NCBI GenBank assembly: GCA_012295275.1
Contig: CM022677.1
Location: 14,112,832 to 14,176,831, forward strand
From: Chrysomallon squamiferum
Lineage: Eukaryota; Mollusca; Gastropoda; Neomphalida; Peltospiridae
Length of the DNA: 64,000 bases
Reading direction: 5' to 3'
Shown here: positions 23,376-33,020 of the stretch, piece by piece
How positions within the stretch are numbered: the stretch's first letter is position 1
Layout of the letters: every line of letters begins with the position of its first letter
Program-made: the position numbers and the translations under genes
The notes under the pieces: generated by a model
Databases searched by the model: none
Seen by the model: only the letters and a program-made list of their open reading frames with translations
What the model was told of the DNA's origin: nothing

Positions 23376-25046
23376 ATTCCATTATTCTGACAGGCTGATT
23401 AGAATAATACATCAATATAATCTATGATATAAACTGCAGGACTATCTGCAAGAACAAATAAAAAATAATCTTGCTCTGTTTTATTTCTCTTGATTTTTTT
23501 TTTTTTTTTTTATAATTGCCTCTATTTATTTATTTTTTTTTTTTTTTATTATTATTATTATTTTTTGTTTTTGTAACAATATTTGTAACCAGAGTTTTTT
23601 TTTTTTTTAAAAGATATTATATTGCTTTTTATGTTCACTAGCTTTGTCTATATATTTTGCTTAAGAAATATTTATTAGTTTAGCAGGGTATAGTAATTGT
23701 ATACTTTTTTCTATTTATCAGGTGAAACTGGGTACAGAGGACATTGTCTAAACCAGACGTATGTATATGTAAAAACAAAACAAACATATAATATAATACA
23801 TCGAGTTACCGAAAATAGCACAATGTACCAAAACCAAGTTTTATTTAGTGCTGGAAAAAGTTTTATTTTTTTTATTTTTTTTTTGTTTTACTTAATAAAT
23901 ATTTTGCTTAATTCTCTATCAAGATTATATATATTTATATATGTAACAGTGATTTAGAAAAATCATTAAAATCCTCCATAATGCATAAGAATTGTTGTAT
24001 AATTGTTTAATAATAAAAAATTATAATTATTTGAAAGAGATTATACTTTTAGTTTAGATTATAGTTAATTTTTCTGTATATTTATTTTTAATATGCTTTT
24101 TCTTTCAGTTGTTGTGTGTGAGTTCATGTGTATGTGTGTTTGTGTTTGTTTGCAGGAGTTTATGTGAGGTGATACAATTTTGGATATTATAAACAGAAAT
24201 TTGTTTAAATACTAAAAAAAGAAATGAAACTTTTGTACACAAAATAGTTTTTTCTTATAGTATATATATATATTTTTACATAGTTTTTATTGCTAATCCA
24301 TGACGTGTACAGATTACTATTGGTTTTTTTTGTTTTTTTTTATATCCTTTCTTACGATTAGTTTATGCTATAATTAATATTTTTATTCTTTCAGTTAGAT
24401 TTTGATTCACTTTGTAATTAACAGTGAATTCAGACTTGTAAAATGCTAAATTGTTATAAAGAAAAAGCAAAATCAGTAGTAGATATTGGCAAATTGTGGA
24501 ATTAAGGAGAAGAAAAAAATGCACTTTTGATAGCTTGTTTACCTTCTTAAGTAGATACTGTTAAAACTGATGAAAATTAAGCACTTGGTACAAATGTGGC
24601 TTAATTTGAGAGAAAATGAAGATGTGTGTGTGTGTGTGTGTGAAATGTACATGTATGAGGATAAGTTATTGCTGGTGTATATGTCTGTCTAGGTGAATGC
24701 GTATACGTGACAAGTTTAAAACATGACTGTGTATATGTTTTTAAGTTTGCATATTACAATAATAGTACATATGGGATTGTGTATTTTATGACTATATGTA
24801 TGAAAGTGGGGTATGTGTATGTTTTTGTTCATGCGCCCGTGTATGAATATTTATGTATAATCTGTCTGGGAGACTGTTTATGTTTGTAGCCTATCCAGTA
24901 TATATGCGTGTGTGTGTATGTGTGTGTGTGTGTGTGTGTTTGGTGTCTGTTATATTATGTATGTATGTATATATTATTATGCTAAAGGATTTATAAAACT
25001 AAATATAACCAAGATTAACAGCTGACATTAAATTACGATTTTTCAG
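22898..25046 (+). other. T-rich non-coding region, possible first intron
   Basis: Contains (AC)n at 23330-23373, several poly-T tracts (23500-23610), and GT-rich stretches at 24625-24643 and 24908-24941. It is bounded by a consensus donor at 22898 and an acceptor at 25046. No coding exon recognised inside. Confidence 0.4.
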
Positions 25047-25100
25047 AGAAGTGCTTTGAACGACGGAGTCATAACGCTGACTGGAGACCGATTAGTACAG

Positions 25101-25120
25101 TGACGTCACACGTGTATAAA
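25101..25120 (+). promoter_or_regulatory. CRE, E-box and TATA box upstream of the secreted-protein gene
   Basis: Three consensus elements abut: the palindromic CRE TGACGTCA at 25101-25108, the E-box CACGTG at 25109-25114 and TATAAA at 25115-25120. A start site about 30 bases downstream would fall near 25145-25150, leaving a 5' leader of roughly 50 nt before the ATG at 25201. The block is more GC-rich than its surroundings. It suggests CREB/ATF and bHLH input, which is inference from motif identity. Confidence 0.55.
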
Positions 25121-25200
25121 CCAGCTGAGCTACAGCAGCCGGGCCCTGTTGTGTCTTCTTATCTAAGAATCATACTAACTAGTTTTGAAACTTTGGAAAA

Positions 25201-27025
25201 ATGTATGTTGTGAAGACCGTTCTACTTTTAGCGTTCTGCAGATTATGTCTGGGCAACATTCACCCATTACCAGCCTCCGAGGTTCGAGATAAACACCGAA
25301 TACATTTTCGATCAAACGCTTTGTCAAAGAAGGTAGTGTTTTTAACAGGCTACGAAATCATTAATTTTTACTTCTGTCTGAAGAAAACAAGCACGGTAAA
25401 AATCTCCAGTTTACGATACTCTAATGGCAACGATCCTGAAGTCATCACAGCAGTTTTAAACCAGAAGAAAATGGGATCCATTGTCACCATATCACCAGAA
25501 ACAGCTGGAAATAACTGGAATGTTTTTCATTCCAGTACCGAGATGAAAGAATCAGTAATTCTGGAAAGAGGTTGGTATATTTTAAAGCTCCAGGTTCACG
25601 GATCTGATGGAGTGGAACTGAACACAGTCAGTCTAGATATTGATGACAGCAGTCTCGCGCAGGACATGCTGCAGTGTAAACTTCACTGTACGAGTGATCT
25701 GCCCCATCTGAACTCTTCGCCTCCAATTAATGTTGACAAAAAAGCTGAACTTAGACAGAAAAGTTACCCATCTAAATGTGCGGAAGAGGACAACGTCAAA
25801 ATACCAGTATACCTCGACAGCGTGAAACAGTACAAACTAATAGCTACTCTACCAGTGTATAAAGCTTTTGTAAACAGAAGAGAACCAAATAATACTGATT
25901 GTGTTGCTTTGTCTCCTCTCTACTGGAGTTTTACCCACCTCTGTTTGAATAAAAGAAGTAATCATTTAGTTTCAAATTCGGCAACTATGAAAGTGTATCC
26001 AGGACATAGTACATCGAAAATAGCCGTAATTGAAATTTCATTCATGTTAAAAGGAAGATCAGAAGGTTACATAGATGCTGATATTGGGTCAGTCTTCAGT
26101 CTAAAAATCAAACCAGTGACCTCATTTGTAAAATTACAGCTTTCATACAGAGACAGAAACAAACATTTAATTGCGCTCAAAGAAACTGGTTTACAACCCG
26201 GGAAAACTGACGTCGATTGGCAAATCCCAAACCTTTCTTGGATCGAACACAATGTAAATCTGATCAAAATTTCATTATCCGCACAGGATGTATTTTCCAT
26301 TTGTATGGAAGAAATAAAATTGGAAAGAAAACCTATGAAACCTGTAAAATATTTTCCTATATACACCAGTAACGAGTTCACTGTTATAGGTGTTGATATA
26401 GACTTTTGGTGGAGAAATCCGGAAACCATGAAAGTATATGTAAAAAATACTGACAAGCTTCATAGAAAAGTAGACTATTTTAAAATAATTCTTCCAGTTC
26501 CTTGGTCAGAGGGTTACAGTGAGACACTTGTTATCTATCAAGATGGAAACGTACGTCTGCTGCCCCTCCCTCCTGCAGGATTAGACTGGATTCCGTTTGG
26601 AACATCAGTTGTGGTTGGAACATGTGATGTTGACCTGATCAGACCTGCTGCTCCCATTGATCAAGTGGATATCGACGTCGATAAACGAGAGCTGAAGATT
26701 CTTTACAGAAATGGAGAAAAAGCAAAGCTGACGTTGATTTCGAAAGTGGACAGAACGGAACTCGTTGTTTCTGATCTCATGTTTAAACAGTCCAGTAAGG
26801 GATTTCCATTTGCCACATTCCGATCAATGTACGTCGACGAGGGCAACACAGACAGCGACAGCATCATGGTGGACAGCTCCAGCGTGTTCGGCGTCATGGA
26901 GAACCTGAATGGTGTACATGGAAAAACGTTTACACTTTTCAGAAGATGCGAATCCAAACATCTGACTCTCAGTCCGGATATCCATCTGGAAGTATTGCGC
27001 ACGCGCTACTCAGTATTGTTGTCAG
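25201..27025 (+). CDS. Large first coding exon of a secreted protein that continues into a TSP1 module
   Basis: This is an open frame of 608 codons. Its composition is unlike the AT-rich surroundings: normal codon variety and no low-complexity runs. Residues 1-18 form a signal peptide (MYVVKTVLLLAFCRLCLG), so the product is secreted or enters the ER. The rest looks like beta-rich extracellular sequence with scattered cysteines and N-glycosylation sequons near residues 171, 230 and 344. Notable motifs are DFWW at 401-404, PVPWSEGYSETL near 432-443 and PFATFRSMYV at 536-545. No catalytic motif is evident and I cannot name the family. The frame is open to a stop at 27064-27066. However, TCAG|GTAATC at 27025/27026 is a good phase-1 donor, and a TSP1 exon with a matching acceptor lies 4.8 kb downstream. 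I therefore end the exon at 27025. The ATG at 25201 is the first in frame, has A at -3 and precedes the signal peptide. A binding or matrix role is inferred only from the architecture. Confidence 0.85.
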
Positions 27026-27157
27026 GTAATCAGTCAGTTTTAAATAACATGACAGTTCACATGTAAAACCTGTTAGTGCTTATGTTTATAATTATATTAA
27101 GTTTCAGATTTCCAGTTCACAGTCTTATGTGTGAAACAGTTTCTTTTCTGAAATAAA
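27026..27157 (+). other. Possible alternative 3' end: read-through stop and AATAAA
   Basis: If the donor at 27026 is not used, the frame adds 13 residues (GNQSVLNNMTVHM) and stops at 27064-27066. A canonical AATAAA lies at 27152-27157, followed by a T-rich GTTTATTTTTG stretch. This could make a form lacking TSP1 through intronic polyadenylation. AATAAA is common by chance in AT-rich DNA. Confidence 0.4.
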
Positions 27158-27890
27158 ACAAGTTTATTTTTGCATTCAGCTGTCTTAGATTAAGCTTACA
27201 TTTGGCATTAATTTGGACTAGATATAAGATTTTAGAAAAAGAGATTGCGTTGGGCATCAGCTAAAGTGAACATAACAAAAAATAGAAATGATAATAATAA
27301 TGTTTCCTTACTGAGTAATGATTTACTTTCACAGTGATAACAAGTCTCCTTCATGATTTGTTCACCGTTGGCAACAAGCTTCAAACATGGATGTTTTGGG
27401 ATATTTATTCAGAATATCTAAACAAATGAAAACAATTATTAAAATTTGAAAGTTTCCCCAAAATAAAGATTCTTGTCTTTATAACACTGTTAAATAACAC
27501 TAATTACCATAGTCAAGTCATTGATCATTATCAGAATTGCTAAAGCAAGTTCATTTACACTCATAAACAGCTTTTTTTATGGTATCAGGTCAATTGCCCC
27601 CTGGACACTGCCCCTAAAGGACAATTGCCCCCATTTTTCTTCAAATATACCTTTCATAGTTATTTTTAAGCAACATTCCAATAAATTCGTCAAAGCTACC
27701 TAGAGTCAGCTAATTACTAATTGAACTTGATCAGTGGCATTTGGATTACTTTGATCTGCTAAAACGTCTGCTGAAACATATTATCAAAAATCATCTAACA
27801 CCAAAGCTAACGAAAGTCAGCTAATTACTAATTCAGGTTAATTAAATGCTAAAGATTCCTTTGATTTGCCAACTGATCAATAATTAAGAC
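27158..27890. other. Intronic sequence with a CAATTGCCCC motif pair
   Basis: TCAATTGCCCCCTGGACACT (27590-27609) and ACAATTGCCCCCA (27621-27633) repeat a CAATTGCCCC word within 40 bases, like the terminal part of a DNA transposon. No partner end was found. TCAGCTAATTACTAATT also occurs twice (about 27706 and 27818), probably an old duplication. Confidence 0.3.
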
Positions 27891-27954
27891 GAATGAGACA
27901 GTACATAAGGTCATAGCGTCAGAGTATGGTCATCCAAAACTATGTGTATGTCCG

Positions 27955-28340
27955 ACAGAAGGAACTCAGTGGTGCAGTGACTTCTTACGAGTGTGAAGGA
28001 AGAAGACAACAGGCTTGTAAAGCTAAACTGTACTGTGACTGGTTGCTTCTTTCATCTGACGCCAGTTTAACTCATTAGTCTAGCAGTTCGTTACAATACT
28101 GATGAAGATTTTGCTTTACTGATCCGTCAGCTGGAATTGCATTCGTTCCAGTGCATGAAGTGACGGCAGCTTTTGAAGCGCTATCAGAAGCTGATGACCA
28201 TAACTCTGTATTACAAATACTTGAGGACAACTTCATCTACCAAGATAGATTAAGATGACTGCCTCCTATTGGGAGCTTTCGTTAGCAGTGGCAACTGTAT
28301 GGTCGGTCATGTGACATTACCACATATGGCAATTGCAGCC
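27955..28340 (+). pseudogene. MULE transposase remnant with FLYWCH-like start
   Basis: At 28101 a frame reads DEDFALLIRQLELH. After a frameshift near 28137 it continues AFVPVHEVTAAFEALSEADD, then LQILEDNFIYQ, ending with TGA at 28256-28258. From family knowledge this is the C-terminal part of Mutator-like (MULE) transposases, where an AFVPVDEV..AFE.L segment precedes an ED.YIG segment. About 90 bases upstream (27975-28050) is YECEGRRQQACKAKL, reminiscent of the CxARL part of a FLYWCH zinc finger, which such elements carry at the N-terminus. Short spacing implies a large internal deletion. Confidence 0.55.
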
Positions 28341-28440
28341 TGGAATTTAAAGGGGGGACATAGCAAAGACTGCACTTAGGTCTTGGACACTGCTGGACCT
28401 TAAACACTTCTACAGAAGGTGGCGACACTGGTGTTGTTTG

Positions 28441-29183
28441 TTTTCTGTTCTTTTTGTTTTTTTCGTACTGGCTTCATGTTTTTTTGTTCTCCAACTCTAG
28501 AATTTTTATTATGATTTGTTTTATGACTCTGTTTCTCCTCCTTGGAGATGCCACAGTTACCATATTGTAAATGTTAACATTGCTGTAGCAGAAATTACCT
28601 AATATTAAAGCCCTTTGTTTAGACATTCATATATATTACGAATATATATTATACGTACAGCTAGCTAAGAGATCCGCTTGCTTCCCCTCACCGCCCAGTT
28701 ACATTCTCACTGGGATTTTAAGTCAATTAGGACTGAACCCGGACATTTAGAAATTAAGTGAAAGACGGCCAATGGGCTCACGTGACCAGACATAGACAAG
28801 ATTTGATGTTGACGATTATGCGAGACTACATGGTTGACGTCACGAGATTCCCAACTGAAGAGGGTTACTAAATTGATCCAAATTGATCCAAGAACATTTA
28901 CATTTTTTTTCACATGAATATTGGATAATAATAAAAACAAAATAATAACATGTTTATGTAACTAAGATATACAGTATATTAAGGCCAGTGTATGTTATAA
29001 CCATTGGTAAACATTTCTTCAGGTCTACCTGTAGTTGGGATTGTGTAAAATATTATTTTATATTCCAGTGAATAATAGTTTATAAGTTAATATGGAGCTT
29101 TTGGAGAAATAAATAACTAAAAACATGTTCATTTCAGACAATTGCAGTACTTTCCGATTCCAGATGCATCTATGAATGATTTT
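28441..29183. other. Intronic sequence without recognised feature
   Basis: T-rich at 28440-28500. The rest is of mixed composition with no convincing frame. Confidence 0.4.
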
Positions 29184-29204
29184 GGAAAAATCACGTTCTT
29201 TATA

Positions 29205-29488
29205 AATAATATGTCATATGGCATAAGCCGTGAATTGTAACCGGAAGTGGGATGAATTTTCTCCGAGAACTAAAAATTATATCGATTAGCGTTATCTCCC
29301 TTTCGTGATATGTGTTCACAAACATAGATTATAGTTATCTCCCTTTAGTGATATGTGTTCACAAACATATGTTAGAGTTATGTCCCTTACGTGAGATGTA
29401 CTCACTAAGCTTTCATAAGCTAATTATCCCTACGGGATAAATGGAACCTCCCAAAACGCCGTACCGCCGAGATTCGATCCACGATACT
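29205..29488 (-). mobile_element. SINE-like element with 21-bp target-site duplication
   Basis: Identical 21-nt sequences at 29184-29204 and 29489-29509 (beginning GGAAAAATCACG) flank a 284-bp insert. On the minus strand the insert starts with a tRNA B-box-like GGATCGAATCTC (complement of 29469-29480), continues through a CCATTTATCCCGTAGGGATA stretch and ends with two imperfect copies of the GTGAACACATATCACTAAAG module. The B-box, size and long target-site duplication together indicate a tRNA-derived SINE mobilised by a LINE. No A-box was confirmed. Confidence 0.7.
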
Positions 29489-29526
29489 GGAAAAATCACG
29501 TTCTTTATATATAATAAACTCTAAGT

Positions 29527-29649
29527 CAGTGTTTCTCAACCTTTTTTACTCTCGACATACCTACGAGCGCATGAAACTGTCGCGACACAGTAATAATTTT
29601 AATTAATAATCTACAATTCTCCTGTGTGTTGTATCATTTGAAAGCGGAA
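29527..29649 (+). mobile_element. hAT-like element end running into the gap
   Basis: CAGTGTTTCTCAACCTTTTT is a typical hAT (Charlie-like) terminal sequence. The element enters the N run at 29650. Its other end is not visible, so the 8-bp target duplication cannot be tested. Confidence 0.45.
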
Positions 29650-29849
29650 NNNNNNNNNNNNNNNNNNNNNNNNNNNNNNNNNNNNNNNNNNNNNNNNNNN
29701 NNNNNNNNNNNNNNNNNNNNNNNNNNNNNNNNNNNNNNNNNNNNNNNNNNNNNNNNNNNNNNNNNNNNNNNNNNNNNNNNNNNNNNNNNNNNNNNNNNNN
29801 NNNNNNNNNNNNNNNNNNNNNNNNNNNNNNNNNNNNNNNNNNNNNNNNN
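29650..29849. other. Assembly gap, 200 N
   Basis: Exactly 200 N, so probably a placeholder of unknown true length. Translations across it are meaningless. Confidence 1.
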
Positions 29850-29935
29850 TAGTGATATGTGCTCGCAACTTTAGCCTTACGTGAGATGTACTCACTCAGC
29901 TTACGTACGCTAATTATCCATATGGGATAAATGGA
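29850..29935 (-). repeat. Partial second SINE copy after the gap
   Basis: AGTGATATGTGCTCGCAACT, CTTACGTGAGATGTACTCAC and CTAATTATCCATATGGGATA match the SINE body at 29205-29488, with divergence. It is truncated by the gap. Confidence 0.65.
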
Positions 29936-29948
29936 ATCTCGAAAAATA

Positions 29949-30058
29949 GGGTCGGATAGATAAAATAGGTGAGGGCGGGAGGGCATGTGTTCAACTCACC
30001 TTTTCTGTCCGGGACCCAACCTTATCCTGTCCACTCACCCGTTTTATCCTATCCACCC
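29949..30058. other. Imperfect inverted repeat (about 25-bp stems)
   Basis: 29949-29973 (GGGTCGGATAGATAAAATAG...) is nearly the reverse complement of 30034-30058 (CTCACCCGTTTTATCCTATC...), with a 60-base loop. It might be the termini of a tiny MITE. Confidence 0.5.
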
Positions 30059-30069
30059 CCTGCCCTAGT

Positions 30070-30716
30070 CACCCACACACCGACTGTCTGTCCTGCATAT
30101 GGATGGAGCTACTGATAAACACAGGCTGAAGTTTGTACAAGCACTAGGGGCTTTTAAGATTAAACTGGTAATTAAATATTTAAAAAAGTAATATCGTTTT
30201 TGTTTACCGACTGAAAATATAGAAACTTATCTAGTGATCACATATTGCAATTACTGATAGTGACTTCAGGATCTATCTGATCTATCTATCTATCCGTGAA
30301 TACACATACATACACATGCACGCATGCACTTACACACTGTCTGATAGAGGTAAGCTGCTGAAAATCGACTGAATATTGACGAGTATAAATACAATATATA
30401 TGAATCCATGATGTGTGTTTACATTGGTGTGTGTTGGTGCACACATTTGCATACAAAAACACACATACACAACAAAAACATAAATTAAGCTATGCATTTC
30501 TTTATTTACTTTGTATTTGTTTTTTATCCATTTTCCAATCCAGTGCCTTCTGCAAGCATTATTAGAGATTTTAAAAATGATTTGTGTAATATGATTTTAA
30601 ATAATTACATATATTTATCTTGTCAATCAATTTATATTTGTTAAACAGATTACACAAATACTTTGAGGTGTAAATAATGTTTATCAATATTCTGCCTTAT
30701 AACATGATTAGTATAA
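30070..30716. other. Intronic sequence without recognised feature
   Basis: AT-rich with short CA and TCTA runs near 30275-30335. No coding signal. Confidence 0.4.
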
Positions 30717-30724
30717 CATTAATT

Positions 30725-31642
30725 CAGTGATTCTCAACCAGTGTGCCGCGGCGCACAGGTGTGCCACGAGATCTTCCTATGTGAGCCGCACAATTTTGAA
30801 CGGCACATTAAGAAAATGCGAAAAACCACGTGATCCCAAAATAAAACAAACAGTAGAATGCAAGGTAAAAACGAAAATATTCTCACTTCAGCAGACAAGT
30901 TAGTTGCCCTCAAAAAGAAAATAGTGATTTGGGAAGAAAAAAAAGAGCAGTCACTGTCAACCTTTATATGTTCCCTCTGTTGCGTTCTACCTGCATTAGA
31001 GAAGTGATCCCTATTGTGTTTACTCATCTGACAGCTCTGGACGAAAGCATCAACAATAAATTTCCGTCATTAAAGACAGAAAAGTATGATTGGATTAGAG
31101 ATCCTTTCATAAATCATTCTTCCAACATTGAACTTGAGTTACAGGAAGAAGAAGAATTGGCCGCACTTTCTAATGACCTTAAAATTAAAACATTCGACTC
31201 TGCCCATTGATTCATTTTGGATTTCAATACAAGAGGTGTATCCCATATTATGTAAAAGAGTTTTAGCAATTTTATTACAATTTTCAACTCCTTATATATG
31301 TGAATTAGGCAACATCAAAAACATGAAGCACGAGATATTACTACAACGAAAGCAAAAATGAGGGCGTGTCTGTCTCATATTCGACCAAACACTGAGGAAA
31401 TTATGAAAAAAAGCCAGGCACAAATTTCTCACTAAAGAAGCCAGCTGAATAAATTCGAAATAGTGCAAGCTGTATAGCTGTGTTTTTCTTTATTTTGAGT
31501 TATTCTATGTGTCTATGACTAGTCTGTGTATACGGTTGTATGCCGTCTATGATTTGTCATGTTTTTATTTTGCAAAATTCAAATATTTTTCATATATATT
31601 TAGCCAGGTGTGCCGTTGGCAAAAAGTGATTGAGAACCACTG
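30725..31642 (+). mobile_element. hAT transposon with perfect 8-bp target-site duplication and transposase remnant
   Basis: The ends are terminal inverted repeats: CAGTGATTCTCAACCAGTGT at the left and, read on the other strand, CAGTGGTTCTCAATCACTTT at the right. CATTAATT lies on both sides (30717-30724 and 31643-31650), the 8-bp duplication expected of hAT elements. Inside, the + strand encodes C-terminal transposase pieces in broken frames: HLTALDESINNKFPSL and EEEELAALSNDLK (to about 31210), FWISIQEVYPILCKR (to 31300), and MRACLSHIRPNTEEIMKKSQ (31358-31433). The order and motifs match hAT transposases of the type domesticated as ZBED5/FAM200. At 918 bp it is an internally deleted, non-autonomous copy. 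Confidence 0.85.
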
Positions 31643-31799
31643 CATTAATTCATAGATAATTTTGCATATCTGATCAATAACCTGTCTTAAAAATATTTAA
31701 GAATATTTAATATTCAAGCGCAATTAAAGAATATTTAATTCATTTTTAATATATTTGTTTTTATATTAATTTATTTATTCTTTAATTTCACGCTTATAG

Positions 31800-31952
31800 T
31801 TGATGGTGCCTGGTCTGCATGGACACTTCAGAGACTGGGTAGTTGTAGTGAAACATGTGGTAGAGGCATTAGAATAAGATTTGAGATACGAACATGCACA
31901 GATACGAAGAGGAATCTTCAAGAAGCATGTGAAACAAATGTCTTGTGTCCAG
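31800..31952 (+). CDS. Thrombospondin type 1 (TSP1) exon of the same gene
   Basis: The 153-nt exon follows a pyrimidine/AT-rich tract ending in CTTATAG and is followed by the donor AG|GTAACA. Joined in phase 1 to the exon ending at 27025 it reads VDGAWSAWTLQRLGSCSETC, then GRG, the R-x-R segment and RTC. This is the TSP1 signature WxxW...CSxTCGxG...RxRxC. Five cysteines are present, so the sixth of a standard TSP1 module should lie in the next exon. The exon is symmetric (phase 1-1), as is usual for shuffled extracellular modules. TSP1 repeats bind glycosaminoglycans or other proteins and are typical of matrix and adhesion proteins. I found no following exon in the window. Confidence 0.8.
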
Positions 31953-32199
31953 GTAACAAGCAATAATTATACTTCTCTGCCTACAAAAGTGACAAATGAT
32001 TCAAATACTATTAAGGATTTCTCTTAAAAAAAAAAAAAAAAAAAACCCATAAAAAGCAAAAAACATTCAGTTGTTAATGATTTAGTTCAACTTTATGGCT
32101 AATGAATTACATTAGGTATATTGATAACCACAACAGTAAAGCATTAAACAGCACATTTCTAAAGTTATAAAGTATGTTTTATATTCCATTTATATATCA

Positions 32200-33020
32200 G
32201 TAGTATGGTTGAAATAACAGTGACAGATTAGTAGTAATATCAGTAGTATGGCTGAAATATTAGTAATCTTAATGACAGATTAGTAGTAATAGCAGTAGTT
32301 TGGCTGAAATAACAGTGGCAGATTAGTAGTAATAGCAGTAGTATGGTTGAAACAACAGTGACATTAGTAGTAATATCAGTGATATATCTGAAGTAGCAGT
32401 GACATATTAATAGTAATATCAGTAATATCTCTGAAGTAGCAGTCACAGATTAGTGGTAATATTAGTAGTATGGCTGAAGTAACTGATAGATTAGTAATAA
32501 TAGCAGTGGTATTGTTGAACTAAAAGTGATTAATAGTAATATCAGTAGTATCGCTGAATAACAATGGTAGATTAGTAACAATAGCAGTAGTATCGCTGAA
32601 GTAACAGTGATAGATTAGTAGTAATAGGAGTAATATCGCTGAAGTAACAGTGGCAGATTAGCAGTAATATCGATAGTATCAGTGAAGTAACAGTGACATA
32701 TCAGTAGTATCACTAAAGTAAGTGGTAGATTAGTAGTGATAACAGTAGTATCGCTAAAGTAACACTTGTAGATTAGTAGTAATATCAGTAGTATCACTGA
32801 TGTAATACAGGCAGATTAGTAGTAATAACAATAGTATTCACGCAGTAACAGTGACAGATTAGTAGTAATATCAAAAGTATCGATGAAGTAACTGACAGAT
32901 TAATAGTAATAGAAGTAGTATTGCTGAAGTAACATTGAGAGATTAGTAGTAATGGCAATAGTATCGATAAAGAAACGGCGGCTGATTAGTAGAAATAGCA
33001 GTAAATTAGTGGTAATATCA
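32200..33020 (+). repeat. 42-45-bp minisatellite downstream of the TSP1 exon
   Basis: Well over a dozen imperfect units of the form GATTAGTAGTAATATCAGTA followed by GTATCGCTGAAGTAACAGTG. It is followed directly by the CGACGG satellite. Open frames over it are repeat artefacts. Confidence 0.9.

Larger units (their letters stand above)
27026..31799 (+). other. Phase-1 intron between the large exon and the TSP1 exon
   Basis: The intron runs from GTAATC to TTATAG, about 4.8 kb. It contains a possible alternative 3' end, a MULE remnant, a SINE with target-site duplication, a hAT element with 8-bp target-site duplication and a 200-N gap. All the mobile elements listed are decayed or non-autonomous. 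The intron is inferred from phase agreement and the TSP1 match; no transcript was available. Confidence 0.7.

Noticed and set aside
26067-27002. Minus-strand frames opposite the large exon (26067-26456, 26275-26463, 26703-27002)
   Set aside because: They are shadows of the + strand coding exon, which has the signal peptide, promoter and splice evidence.
29469-29480. Possible true tRNA gene at the B-box-like sequence
   Set aside because: No cloverleaf could be assembled, and the target-site duplication shows it is part of a SINE.
29603-29986. Frames of 82-127 codons across the first gap
   Set aside because: They consist mostly of N and have no sequence content; the same holds for 51258-51555.
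31775-31963. Minus-strand frame of 62 codons over the TSP1 exon
   Set aside because: The opposite strand carries the TSP1 signature with matching splice sites.
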